A stretch of 64,000 nucleotides of DNA from Halicephalobus mephisto. Lineage: Eukaryota; Nematoda; Chromadorea; Rhabditida; Panagrolaimidae. Positions 21,920-34,235 of this stretch are shown here, one piece after another (within the stretch, counting starts at the first letter, position 1; each line of letters begins with the position of its first letter). The notes beneath the pieces are model-generated. The model was not told the origin of the DNA and searched no databases. It saw only the letters and a list, made by a program, of their open reading frames with translations. A program made the translations under genes and the position numbers. The stretch is taken from positions 62,001-126,000 of the forward strand of contig SWDT01000093.1 in NCBI GenBank assembly GCA_009193035.1, written 5' to 3'.

Positions 21920-24500
21920 TTTTTCAAATTAAAAAAAATTAAAAAACAATTTTAATTTTAAAAATATAAAACTCTAAAAATTAAAAAAAACAATTTTAAT
22001 TTTAAAAATAAAAAACTCTAAAAATTAAAAAAAATGATTTTAATTTTAAAAATATAAAACTCTAAAAATTTTAAAAAACAGTTTTAATTTAAAAAATTTA
22101 AAACTCTAAAAATTAAAAAAAATGATTTTAATTTTAATAAAATACTGTAATTTTCGGAATTTCTAAAAACAATAAGATACTGTAATTTTTGATATTAAAA
22201 ATAAATAAGATACTTTTTTAATTTTAATAAAATACTGTAATTTTTGAAATAAAAAAAATATTTTTTTCATTTTAATAAAATACTGTTATTTTTTAAATAA
22301 AAAAAAATACTTTTATAATTTTTCATAAATATACTGTAATTTTTTAAATAAAAAAAATATTTTTTTCATTTTTCATAAATATACTGTAATTACTTCTTGA
22401 TGGTGGAAAAAGACTTCTGTATTCTGTGTACTGTAATCTAGAAATCTTCAAATCTGTTTCGAAAAATATATTTCTAAAAAATTAATTTCGAAATCGTGTA
22501 AGATTACAACTGTCACGCAAAACTGATATCGTTAGATAAAATAATTCATTTTTCCAAAAATTCGTTTCAAGACCATTCCGCAGAAAATTTATTTTCGGAA
22601 CGAATATATATAACTCTGAATTTTAAATATTTCTAAATATTTCTGAAAATTAATTTCAGAACTATTTTGTAAAAAATTTATTTTTAATTTTTATAAAAAT
22701 AAATTTTAATTTTTTAATATTTTTAAATATTTTCGAAAATTAATTTCAGAACTATTTTGTAAAAAATTTATTTTTAATTTTTATAAAAATAAATTTTTCG
22801 AACAAATTTTAATAATTTAATTTTTTAATATTTCTAAAAATTTCTAAATATTTCTGAAAATTCGTTCCAGGACCATTTTGTAAAAAATTTATTTTCAATT
22901 TTTCGAACAAATTTTAATTTTTTAATATTTCTGAAAATTCATTTCAGAACTATTTAGTAAAAAATTTACTTTTAATTTTTATAAAAACCAATTTTTCAAT
23001 ATTTATTTTTAAAATAATTAAAATGACTAAAAATTTCATTATTTATGTCAGATCGTAATTTCGGATTTTTAAATGAAGTGGTTCGTCTTTGAAAATTATT
23101 TTTGCCCAAGGCTCCTGGATGAGGTTAAACAGCATCATAAAAAATTCCAAATTTTTTTGAGAATCTTCTAAATTTCTTTTGAAACTTCTTCCATCACGTA
23201 AACTAATTTTTTTTTTACTTTTTGGTCCTGACTGGAAAAATTTTAAAAAACTCGTGTTGGGACAATTTTTGATTTTTTTGATTAAAATTTTACTTTTTTG
23301 AGTGTAATTTTATAAAAATTTATTTTTTTACTTTTTGGTCCTGACTGGAAAAATTTTAAAAAATTCGAACTGGGACAATTTTTGATTTTTTTGATTAAAA
23401 TTTTACTTTTTTAAGTGTAATTTTAGAAAAATATAATTTTATAAAAATTAATTTTTTTATTTTTTGGTCCTGACTGGAAAACTTTGAAAAAAACTCGAAC
23501 TGGGACAATTTTTGATTAAAATTTTTCTATAATTTTGAAAATTTCTAAAATTTTATAAAAACTAATTTTTTATTTTTTGGTCCTGACTGGAAAATTTTCA
23601 TCAATGAATTCTAAAATCAAATTTTTTAAATTTAAATTTTTAAAGTTTTAATTTTTTTTAAATTTAAATTTTTTAATATTTTTAAAAAGTTTTAAATTTT
23701 TAATTTCTTTAAGTTGAAAGTTTTTATTTTTTGGAATTTTTATTTCTTTCAAAGTTGATTCAGCTTTTTCTCTGGATCTAATTGTCACATCCTAGTCGTT
23801 TCATATCTTCCTCTGGCCTTATAATTGAGTTATATTTTGGATGAGTGGTTGTTAGTTCTGTGAAACGTGTCTTGAGGAGCTATCTGGCTTATTCTTGTGG
23901 AAAACCGTCGATGAATTTTCGAATAAGTTGTTAAAAATAAAGTTTCAAAATTTCAATTAAAAATAAAAAAGAATTTTTCCAATTTTTTTACAAAAATTAC
24001 TGTAAAAAATAATTTTAATTTTCCGCAATTTTGAAATTTTTGAAAAAAACAAAAATTACTGTAAAAAAGAAAAAAAATTAATTTTAATGATTTTTATTAA
24101 AATTGATTTTTTTTTAATTTTAGAAAATTTTTAATTTCTCAAAAAAAATTAATTTCAATGATTTTTATTAAAATTGATTTTTTTTTAATTTTTAACTTTT
24201 CAAAAAAAATTAATTTTAATAATTTTTATTAAAATTGATTTTTTTTTTAATTTTAGAAAATTTTTAATTTTTATTTTTATTTTTAACTTTTCAAAAAAAT
24301 TAATTTTAATGATTTTTATTAAAATCAATTTTTTTTTAATTTTTAATTTTTATTTTTAACTTTTCAAAAAAATTAATTTTAATGATTTTTATTAAAATCG
24401 ATTTTTTTTAAATTTTAATTTTTAACTTTTCAAAAAAAAATTAATTTTAATGATTTTTATTAAAATCGATTTTTCCATTTTCACCTATGTCCGTTTCCCA
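21920..24500. repeat. Series of AT-rich tandem repeats
   Basis: Distinct blocks follow one another. At 21930-22140, units contain AAAACTCTAAAAATTAAAAA. At 22140-22400, units contain AATACTGTAATTTTT. At 22600-23000, units of about 110 bp contain GAACTATTTTGTAAAAAATT. At 23215-23600, units of about 120 bp contain TTTGGTCCTGACTGGAAAA and CTGGGACAATTTTTGATT. At 24000-24480, units of about 70 bp contain TTTTAATGATTTTTATTAAA. A less AT-rich gap at 23755-23935 has no open frame. Confidence 0.7.
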
Positions 24501-24589
24501 CAATCCTAAAATTTCCAAAATTTCCGTAACATTTTCCATTTTTTATTTTCATAATATTCTGACTTTTCAAATTTATTAAATTTTTGCGT

Positions 24590-25140
24590 AAAATGAAAGA
24601 TAATTTTGAAAAAAAAGAAAAACAGTAAGTTTGAAAACTTTTTATTTTGATCAAAATTCCGGAAATTTCTGAAAATTCATAGTTGAAAAATTTATTTTTA
24701 TTTTTAAAATAATTTGAATTTTAAAAAATGATAATTTTAATAACCTGTTACTCAAATCGATTCGCTGGTTTTAATTAGTCTCTTGTGTTAAAATTCTGTA
24801 AATTTTCGAAAAAATAATTTTATAGAAAATTTATTTTTAACTTTTTTTAAATTTTCAAATTCGCGCGTAAACTGAGGTTATCCTAAAAAGAAAAAGGACG
24901 GTAATTCCTCACTTTCTTACCTAAACCTACTCGCTCTGTTCTTACTTTTTTTTCTGCCAAAATTCTATAAATTTTTGAAAAAATAATTTTGTAAAAAAAA
25001 GTTATTTTCAATTTTTAAAAGTTTTAAATTCGCGCGTAAACTGAGGTTATCCTAAAAAGAAAAAAGACAGTAATTCCTCACTTTCTTACCTAAACCTACT
25101 CTGTTCTTGCTCTTTTTTTTCACTAAAATTCTATAAATTT
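24590..25140 (+). repeat. Tandem repeat, unit about 160 bp
   Basis: Three copies, the last two highly similar. Each holds AACTGAGGTTATCCTAAAAA, then GGTAATTCCTCACTTTCTTAC and a CTAAACCTACTC word. The first copy, at about 24590, is much diverged. Confidence 0.75.
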
Positions 25141-25229
25141 ATTTCAAAAAAAATTCCCAACATTGCTCTTTTTTGTTTTTTATAATAGTTTGATATAAAA
25201 ACTGATCTAAAGTTAATTTTAAATATTTT

Positions 25230-25560
25230 TTCATTTCTGTCAAAAAAATTCAAAAAATGCGCTTCCGAGTCAAAAATCTGCCAAAAACCGAAGAAAGCGA
25301 CTCTCCAGGGAACTTCATCAACATCGAGCTCAGATTTTCGCATTTTTTTGGGATTCATGTCCTCGTTTTTTGTCTTTTTTAAAGTTGACCAAAAAGGGGA
25401 CTGTTAAACTCCGACACCACTTGGGTTTTGCAACATTGATATCCCACCCAGTCCCATTCTGGATGCCATCAAGACGAGCAACAGATGCACAATTGTCCTT
25501 GACGTTGTCCATGACAGGCTTGTGGTTTCGGAAAACGATTCATTCAAAAACATTTTTTGC
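25230..25560. other. GC-richer island, possible exon or regulatory block
   Basis: Positions 25240-25520 are nearly balanced in base content. A minus-strand frame (25512 to 25330) begins MDNVKDNCASVARLDGIQNG, and a plus-strand frame (25370-25576) is equally long. No family is recognisable and neither frame has convincing splice sites. Confidence 0.25.
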
Positions 25561-25614
25561 CTTATCTGGCATTTGAAAAAACGCTTTTTTTATCCATAAC
25601 TATAATCCCGTGGA

Positions 25615-26085
25615 AGAATCCGGAATCTAGTGGGAGATTCTGAGAACTTTGAGTTTTAAAGAATCTTCTGGGATTCTGTTGAAGATTCTGGAATCTTTCA
25701 GAATCCAACATTGACTTCTGAAGTTAAAATTCTGGAAGTTTTAGAGAATTCTGAAAACTTTGAATTTTGTAAAAATTTTTAAAATCCAACATTAACTTCT
25801 GAAATTAAAATTCTGAAAATTTTGAATTTCATAAAAGCTTTTAGAATCCAACATTGACTTCTGAAGTTAAAAATCTGGAAGTTTTAGAGAATTCTGAAAA
25901 CTTTGAATTTTGTAAAAATTTTTAGAATTTTTTGGAATTATTACCATTACCGTAGTTTTTAGGATTATTTTCATTACTGTAGTTTTTAGAATTATTACCA
26001 TTACTGTAATTTTCGGAATTATTTTTGAAAAATTGCTTTGCAAAAAAAAAAATAAAAATAGCCATCGGGACGAGACTAGTTTGTT
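25615..26085. repeat. AT-rich tandem repeats
   Basis: Units of about 90-110 bp contain ACTTCTGAAGTTAAAATTCT and TTAGAGAATTCTGAAAACTTT (25620-25930), followed by a short TTATTACCATTACTGTAAT repeat to about 26030. No gene seen. Confidence 0.65.
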
Positions 26086-26299
26086 TGAAATTGCCCAATT
26101 TATTTTGATTTTCTACTTTGATCCCATGTCCGAAATAACCACGATAATGGGGATCTAATGAGTCCTTGGATAAAGCTTACAAATGAACCACTCGGGAACC
26201 AACAAGTGCTTTCTTTGATCTTCCGACGGGCCTAAATTTACTCGAGTGATCTTCTGAATCCATTTTTGGTTTCAAATTTATATTTAAATTTTATTTTAA

Positions 26300-26880
26300 A
26301 AATTATTAATCAAGTTTAAATTTTTTTAAATTAGGAACTTTCGTGTTGGGATTATAAATTAGAATTTTTTTATTTAAAAATTATTCAATTATAATTTTTT
26401 TTAATTTAGAAATTATTAAATCTAATCCTACCACGAAAGGTACTTAGTAATCAGATACCCTTCGTGTCGGGACCACTGGTTGGAATATACCCTCAGGAAA
26501 TGAGAAATTTAATAAATTTTTGAATTACTTTTTGGTCCTGACACGAATGAGAGTCGGTAACTGAGCATCTTTCGTGTCGGGAGCATTATTTGATAAATGT
26601 TTTTTTTGGATGCAAAAATTTAAAAATTTTTGAATCAAAACCCTTGGTCCCACCGCGAATGAGAGCCAGCAATTGAACATCTTTCGTGTCGGGACCACTG
26701 ATTGAAATATACCCTCAGGAAATGAGAAATTTAATAAATTTTTGAATTACTTTTTGATCCCGACACGAAAGATACTTGATAATTAAGAAATTTTCGCGTC
26801 GGAAGTATTATTTAACATATTCCCTTAGGGTGAAAAATTATAAAATTTAAAAATTCTTCGATTCTACGACGAATGATATT
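26300..26880 (+). repeat. Tandem repeat with alternating inverted CGTGTCGGGACC core (family D)
   Basis: TTTCGTGTCGGGACCACTG (forward) alternates with TTTGGTCCTGACACGAATGA (reverse complement of the core), spaced by ACCCTCAGGAAATGAGAAAT. Further family D blocks are at 30490-30740, 31960-32350 and 36335-37260, always in introns or flanks of this gene neighbourhood. Confidence 0.8.
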
Positions 26881-26939
26881 TGGTCCATTTTTCGACTAAT
26901 ATTAAATTTTTAATTTCTAATTTTATAAGTTTAAAAACC

Positions 26940-27470
26940 TATCTACCGTAATTAATGTTTTACTGTAATTTTAAGTTTAAAAATAACTTTTTTAAATTTA
27001 TTTTAATTATTATTTTTTTGAAGACAATTCGGAATTTTTTTTATTTATAGAGATTTGTGATTAAAAAATTATTTTTAAACATTTATTTTAATTATTATTT
27101 TTTTTAAAGACAATTCAGAATTTTATTTTGAGAAATTTGTGATTAAAAAATTACTTTTTTTTTTAGTTTTAATTTTTTAAATATTTTTAAGATTTATTTT
27201 AATTATTATTTTTTTAAAAAACCACTCAGAGTTTTCTTTATTTGGAGGGATTTGTGATTAAAAAATAACTTTTTTTTGTTTTTTAAATTTTAGAAATATT
27301 TTTAAACATTTATTTTAATTATTATTTTTTTAAAGACAATTTAGAATTTTTTTTATTTAGGAGGATTTGTGATTAAAAAATAACTTTTTTTTAGTTTTAA
27401 TTTTCTAAACATTTTTAAGATTTATTTTAATTATTATTTTTTTAAAAAACCACTCAGAATTTTCTTTATT
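26940..27470 (+). repeat. Tandem repeat, unit about 110 bp
   Basis: About five copies containing TTTATTTTAATTATTATTTT, an AGACAATTYAGAATTTT or CCACTCAGARTTTTC word, and GGATTTGTGATTAAAAA. Confidence 0.75.
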
Positions 27471-27727
27471 TGGAGGGATTTGTGATTAATAATACTTTTC
27501 CCTTTGGAGACCCGTCTTCTGGAGCGCGAGAGACGTCGACGCTGAGCTCGATTGGATCATTTTTGCCTTTTCATCGTCGGTCCGTTCTGGATTGGTTTCC
27601 CCCAAGGACCGGATTTCCTTCCTTTAGCCAAGTTTTCCTTGAAGCAAAAATGTTCGAAAAAGTGTTGAAAAGACTGAATTTGAAAAATTTAGAAAAAAAC
27701 AAAAATTTTAAATTTTCCGAAATTTAA
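27470..27727 (+). other. GC-richer island upstream of the K+ channel start
   Basis: An 85-codon frame contains GDPSSGARETSTLSSIGSF. It is GC-rich only to about 27660. No donor in frame was convincing. It could be an alternative 5' exon, 5' UTR or promoter of the channel gene, which starts 200 bp downstream. Confidence 0.3.
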
Positions 27728-27927
27728 TCGATTATCGTGTTTTTTAATTTTTTTACTTTTTTAATTCAGAATTTTTGTCAAAATTGTCCGTCTTTCATTC
27801 TCGATTTCTGGATTCTGAATTCACTCATGGTCACTTGAAAGTCGACTCGACGAGGATTAAGACATGAAAGTTTATTTGTCCATCAATGACTTGATCGAAG
27901 AGATGATCGGTTAGCTTGGTTGAAAAC

Positions 27928-30900
27928 ATGATGCTCCGACCGGCATCCATGTACGACAACGTGCCGCTTCCGGCTTCGTTGTCTCGTCAGTCGGGGTTGC
28001 AGCCCCCGGGGTCGCCGGGGACTCAGTCCCTGAAGCCTCCCTCACACCAGCCATCTTTGAACGACTTGAACCTTAGCGAATTGAGGCAAAGTTTTAAAAA
28101 ACCACTAATTTATCATCATAAAAAAATTTTCCGTTCGGGACAATTTTGAAATTTTTTTCTTTTTTTCGCTTAATTTTTACTATTTTTGAATATTTTTCAT
28201 ATTTCTAGATTCAGCATATTCTGGAGTACTTGAATATATAGGAAAATAATAAAAAATAATTGAATTTTATTCAAAAAATTTCAAAAAAATCAAAAATTTA
28301 ATGAATATTTTACTGTACAGTTCCCAAACGGAAAATGTGCTTTGTTATTTTTAAACGACCCCAGACTAGGGGTTTTAGTTATAAATAATATAGATTTAAT
28401 ATTATTTTGAAAAAAAAAAAGAATTTTCTGTTCGGGAAAATTTTGAAAATTTTTTTCTTTTTTTTCGCCTAATTTTCATTCAATTTTTACTATTTTTGAA
28501 TATTTTTCACATTTTTAGATTCAGCATAGTCTGGAGTACTTGAATATATAAGAAAATAATAAAAAATAATTAAATTTTATTCAAAAAATTTGTTCGATGA
28601 TTCTCGAACGGAAAATTTTGAAATAATTTAAAATTGGAGTTTTATTATTAAATAATATCGAAAAAAATTGGGATTTATAAAATTGGGGAAAATAAATTTA
28701 TAATTTTTAAATTGATTTTTTGGTTTTTTTAACTTAGTAATGGAGTAATTTCAGCGCCGAACGCCTGAATCTCTACATCGACCGTCACGATGGCGAGACT
28801 CGGATGCTGGAGCAGATCGATGAGGAGCCAAACGGGACATTCAGGGCAGAAACGAGAACAAGAAAAGAAAGATGGAAAAGAGTAAATTTTTAAACTTCTT
28901 TCAAATAAAATTTATTTTCCATCCGATTTCAGAATATCCGGATCGTGGTTCCTCACATTGGCTTGGTTATCCTCTCAGCTCTGTATACCATCTTCGGAGC
29001 GACAGTCTTTCATCACGTTAGTTTTCGAGTTTTTTTTTTTGGAATATGGATTCAGTAGAAGTTATACGAAAAAACGCAACTTTTAGTTCATTAATAATTG
29101 CAAAATGTAACACAATCGTGATATTTTTCATGAATATTTGACTTTTGTGACGAAAATTAAAACTTAATAATGACAATTTCCATTTATTACTGTACTAAAA
29201 GTTACTTTTTTGTGAGTCAAATAAGAGTCTCAAATCTTCCAGACTCCAATTGAAGATTTTAGAAGTTTCTGAAATATCCTGAAATTTTTATCCGAATTTC
29301 TGGAACCTTCTAGAACCCTGTTTAAACCTCTGAGATGATGGATTGTGGGAGTTTCTTTTGGGAATTCCTTTCAAGACTATTTATAAGTACTAATTTTTGG
29401 TTTTTATACACACAAAAAAGGATACATTAAAAGAGCGCTAATACATCAGATACATTACATTTAATGTGCCGGTATATTAAATACAATACACTGATATTAT
29501 ACTTAATATATCGATACATTAAATGTGATGTATTTGATACACCAGAGCTGCTTTGATGTATCATTAGATTATATACGATGTACTGATATCATATCTAATG
29601 TCTTAGTAAATTTGAATCGTTTTGATGCATTAGTACATTAAATAAGATGCACTGATATCATATCTAATGTCTTAGTAAATTTGAATCGTTTTGATGCATT
29701 AGTACATTATATACGATGTACTGATATCGCACTTGATATAGAGATACTTTGAATACGGTGTATCTGATACAATAGAATCATTTTATGTATCCATACACTA
29801 AATACAATACATCGACATCATCCTTAATATATTGCATACAGTGTACCTGACATAATAGTTGTTTTAATGTATCGATATATTGTATACAATTCACTAACAT
29901 CAACTTCATATATCGACACATTGTATACAACATATCGCTATGTTAAAATGACTATTGTGTTAGATACATTGTATTCAATATCCAATATCATACTTGGTGT
30001 ATTGGTACATTGAACATCATGTATCTGATGCATCAAAGTTGTTTTAATGTATCGGTACATTGTATACTACGTGCCTATCTTCTGTGTGTAATAATATGGT
30101 TTTAGATTGAGCAGCCATATGAAATGCAGATTAGAAACGACACATCTCAGAGGGTCCACGCCCTCAAAAGAAGGATCATTGCTCAATTATGGACCATTGT
30201 TCATGACAATACTACGAACATTCCCTTCGATGACTGGTCTGAAGTTGCTCACACTGGGTATTTTTAGCATCAAGTGTACATTAAAGTTAGAATTTTCAGG
30301 ATGAATATGGTTATAAAGGATGTCTTTATTGACTACACCAAAAACTACATGCTGCCAGAAGATATCATCAACGGAACGGGTCCGATGAAGTGGTCTCTCG
30401 GCTCCAGCATTTTCTTCAGCTGGACTTGCATCACTACTATCGGATATGGTTCGGTTTTTCTCAAAGGATTAATTTCGGTCAAAAAGTAAATCAAACATCG
30501 TTCGTGTCGAGACCACAGGATTTTTATTTAAGAATTTATTTCTATGTCCTGAGGGCATATTCCAACCAGTGGTCCTGACGCGAAAGATTTTTTTTCATCA
30601 TTCGTTGCGGGACCTGGATTTTCGTTCAATAATATATTTGATTTTTATTTTCTAAACAGATATTTCAACCAGTGGTCCTGACACGAAAGATGCCAGATTA
30701 CAAATATTCGTGGTGGAACCGACGATTTGTTATTTAATAATTTCTTTATTTTTCTATATATTTTAATTAATTATTCCGCCACAAATAATAATATTTTTTT
30801 CAAAATCATGATATTTATTTTTTATTTAAAAAATTTGATCTTTATTTTAAAAAATTAATTTTCTATTTTAAAAAATTTTATTTTTTATTTTAAAAATTTT

Positions 30901-33900
30901 ATTTTTTATTTAAAAAAAATTTTATTTTCTATTTTAAAAAATTATTTTCTATTTAAAGAATTTTATTTTTTATTTAAAAAAAATTAATTTTCTATTTTAA
31001 AAATTTTATTTTCTATTTAAAAAAATTTTATTTTCTATTTAAAAAAAATTTTATTTTCTATTTTAAAAATTTTATTTTCTATTTTAAAAAATTATTTTCT
31101 ATTTAAAAAATTTTATTTTTTCAGGTCACATTGTACCTAGGACTTTGGAAGGTCGAATTTTTTGTCTCGGATATGCCTTGATCGGGATTCCGTTAATCCT
31201 CGTGACAATTGCAGATTTGGGAAGATTTCTATCAGGTTTATTTCATTTTAAAAAAATTAAAAATAATTAAATTCAGGAGGAATAATCTGGATGCACAGGA
31301 TGTTTAGAAAAATTCGAAAAAATATTTTTCAAAAATGTTCAAATTTTTGTAAATTTATTTGTTGTAATTTCTGTGCAGCTTGGAAAAAACGAAAAAGACA
31401 ATCAACGACCGACGGCCAGACCTCTACAGACAGAAAACCGACTTTGAATCACTTTCCTGGATCCAGAAAATTTGTGAAAAAACGAATTCCAGCAGACCAG
31501 GTTTCAGAAGCCGGCACTTTCGAAGGTTTTTAACTTTTTATTTTTAAAAATTTCTAATTTTTCTTATTTTTTTTTACTTTTAATTTTCCGAAATTTTTTA
31601 AAATTTTAAAATTTTTTTATTTATTTTTTTTACTTTTAATTTCTCGAAATTTTTTTTATTTTTTATTTTTTTTTTACTTTTAATTTTTCGAAATTTTTTT
31701 AAAATTTTTTTATTTTTTATTTTTTTAGACATATCGGAGATCCATACTCATGAAAGCAGCGAGAAATCGAGTTCGGAAGACACCAAAGCCAGGGCCGACG
31801 ACGTGGAGGAGTACGAGCCCATCCAGCAAGAGCACCGAGTTTCTCTCATCTTCATTCTTGTTATCATGTTGTGTAAGTTCAAAAAAGTTAATCGAAAAAA
31901 TTAAAATTATTATTCTAAAAAAATTAAACATTTCGTAATAGAACAAGGATTTTAAATTTTAAGATTCTTATACCTTGAGGTCATATGTCAATCAATGGTC
32001 CTGACACGAAAGATTTTCTTCACTGTTCGTGGTGGGATCTAGATTTTTTATTTCTTGAGAATACATTTTAATTAGTGGTCCTGACACGAAAGATGGTTAT
32101 CAAATATCTTTCGTGGTGAGACCTTACATTTTTTCTTTATATTTTAAAACATATCTTAATTAGTGATCCTGACACGAAAGATGGTTATCAAATATCTTTC
32201 GTGGTGAGACCCTGCATTTTTTCTTTATTTTATAAAACATATCTTAACTAGTGGTCCTAACACGAAAAATTTTTCCATTGTTCATAATGAGATCCGTTTT
32301 TAATTTTTTTAAACCATATCTTAACTAGTGGTCCTGAGACGAAAAATTTTGAAATTATTTTCAAGTATTATTTTAGATAATTTTTAAATTCTTGTTTTTT
32401 TAAATAATTTTTAAAATATTATTTTGAGTAATTTTTTAAATTAATTGTATAATTTTTTAATTTGTTAAATTACAGTATACACTTCGGGTGGAGCTTGTCT
32501 GATGCAACTCTGGGAACGCTGGAACTTCATGGACGCTTTTTATTTTTGTTTCGTAACTGTCACAACTATAGGTACAGTAGATTGTTGAAAATTTCTAAAA
32601 TTTGGGATCATTCCAGGATTCGGAGATATCGTTCCAATGAACTCGGATTTTATGCCGGTAACCTTGGCCTATATCGTTTTTGGATTGATTATTACCACGA
32701 TGTGTATTGGTAAGATTTTCTAAATTTTATTTAATAATAATATTATTAAAGTTTTCAAAAATTTATGAAATTTATTTAAAAATTCCGAGATTTTCATTTT
32801 TTTTAATTTAGAAAATCTTTAAATCCCGAGATTTTCATTTTTTTTAATTTAGAAAATTTTTAAATTTCGAAATTTTCATTTTTTTTAATTTTGAAAATCT
32901 TTAAATTCCGAGATTTTCAAAATTGTTTTTTTCAAATTTTTAAATTTTATTGGAAAATTTTGAAGATTTTCTAGAAATATTTATTTTTTACTTTTGTAAT
33001 TTTATGATTAATGATGATTATGTGGTTTTTAGATCTCGTCGGATCGGAGTATATTCTGCGAGTCCATTCTTATGGTCGATCAATCGGACGGAATTTCCTG
33101 ACGATAGGAGGAAAGGTCGTCCATTTAGGCGAGGTCTTCAGCTACGTCGCCTTCTTGCAGAAGAACTATGGATTAACTCCAGATCAATTGGATAAACTAG
33201 CACAACTTCCTGAGGTTTGATTTTTAATCATTTGTAACAATTATTTTTTTAATAGAGTATTGCGATTTTTTAATATTTTTCAATGTCTTCATGTGTAATT
33301 ATTAACCATGGAGAGCGGACAGAAGGATCTATATTTTTTACGCCTTGATTTGGGTTTCTAGATCTATTTAAAGAAGATAGTTCCAAGTCATTGCGAAGTA
33401 ATCAGGTCTCAAAACGAAATTTTTAGGTTACTATTACTTCTGAAAACTTAAAATTTCGTATTCAGGTAGCTTCGTAAAAAGTTCATATATGATCCATTAC
33501 GAAATAATCATTATTCAAAATTGGAATTTTAGGCTATTATTGTTTCTAAAAACTTCTTCAACTTTATCTTGAGACTACTTCACAACAAAACTGATTTCAG
33601 TTTTGAGTATAATATAGTTAAAAATTATTTCAGGAATATCTCCTGGATTGTCTGATCAACGGAAGACAACCGGACCTAAATTGGATCGGAGGTCGGCCAT
33701 ACATTCCGCCTGACATATTTTACTTCAAGTGGATAGAACAACCGAGAACTTTGTCCTTTACGTCCTCAGAACGGCTTTTAGCAAGTGTAGAATCCCTGGA
33801 CCTCAATACGAGCAGGTGTTCCACAGCCAGGACGATGACCCCCAGGGAGTACTACCATCGATTCCTCCTTCAGTACGCGAAGCAGATGCATCCGTTGCCC

Positions 33901-33984
33901 GAGGCAGGGATCGTGACTGCAGACCGAGAAGACAGAAAGCACAGCAATGTCCACAAGGGAAAAGAAAAACAAAGTCAAGAGTAA
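27928..33984 (+). CDS. Two-pore-domain (TWK/K2P) potassium channel
   Basis: K2P channels form dimeric background K+ leak pores in the plasma membrane. Twelve exons keep phase: 27928-28085, 28755-28881, 28933-29016, 30106-30257, 30300-30448, 31125-31235, 31277-31525, 31729-31872, 32476-32571, 32617-32709, 33033-33214 and 33634-33984, for 631 aa. TM1 is at about 99-121, followed by an extracellular loop with NDTS and DNTT glycosylation sites. Pore 1 ends TTIGYG (about 220-224). TM2 reads LGYALIGIPLILVTIADLG. The long cytoplasmic loop (about 261-370) has a Cys-rich basic stretch (CCNFCAAWKKRKR). TM3 is followed by pore 2, TTIGFG (about 421-426). TM4 ends TTMCIDLVGSEY, typical of nematode TWK proteins. 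The C-terminal tail is about 170 aa. The first intron needs a GC donor (AG/GCAAAG at 28085/28086). A TGA stop lies in frame upstream of the ATG. Which TWK member it is cannot be decided. Confidence 0.88.
28120..28600 (+). repeat. Duplicated 160-bp intronic block
   Basis: Copies at about 28120-28280 and 28417-28590 in channel intron 1. Both run TTTTCYGTTCGGGAMAATTT, then GATTCAGCATAKTCTGGAGT, ACTTGAATATATARGAAAAT and TTGAATTTTATTC. The first is followed by a partial echo of the CCAAACGGAAAAT word. Confidence 0.8.
29058..29218. mobile_element. Short MITE (family B), copy 2
   Basis: In a channel intron. It has inverted ends around AAACGCAACTTTTAG and CTAAAAGTTACTTTTTTGTG, and shares the TTTTCATGAATATTTGA interior with the copy at 6836-6993. 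Confidence 0.75.
29408..30092. mobile_element. Element of about 685 bp made of degenerate TGTATC repeats
   Basis: Bounded by ACACACAAAAAAGGATAC on the left and ATCTTCTGTGTGTAAT on the right, which are inverted to each other. The interior is a set of diverged repeats of TGTATCGATACATT-like words. One 66-bp unit is repeated almost exactly (29586 and 29653; ATCTAATGTCTTAGTAAATT). Tandem-filled MITEs look like this. It lies in the channel intron just before the exon at 30106. Confidence 0.65.
30490..31120. repeat. Family D repeat followed by simple TTTTATTTTCTATTTAAA repeat
   Basis: Positions 30490-30740 carry TTCGTGTCGAGACCACAGG and AGTGGTCCTGACACGAAAG in alternating orientation. Positions 30780-31120 are a low-complexity tract of TTTTATTTTCTATTTAAAAA units. 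Both lie in the intron between the first pore exon and the TM2 exon. Confidence 0.8.
31960..32350 (+). repeat. Family D tandem repeat
   Basis: About five units of roughly 75-85 bp with AGTGGTCCTGACACGAAAG and ATCTTTCGTGGTGAGACC. It is in the intron before the second pore exon of the channel gene. Confidence 0.8.
32712..33020 (+). repeat. Short tandem repeat in channel intron
   Basis: Four to five units of about 50 bp containing AATTCCGAGATTTTCATTTT and TTTAATTTAGAAAAT. Confidence 0.75.
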
Positions 33985-34235
33985 TTGCTCAAAGTGCCTT
34001 TCATTCCTCCTTCAAAATTTGGTATCTTTCAATTTTTCAAAATTTGGACTGCCTTTGTTTTCCACTGCCGACTGGCGTCTGAATCTTGTCCAAATATCAA
34101 CTAACATGGATTTGAGGAAGTATTCCTTAGTTTAGTCGGAAGATCGAAGATCTCAATAAAAATTTTAAGGTTTCATAAATGTTGAGATTTGATGATAGAC
34201 CGGAATGTAGGAACCACGAATAGAATAAAAGGTCC

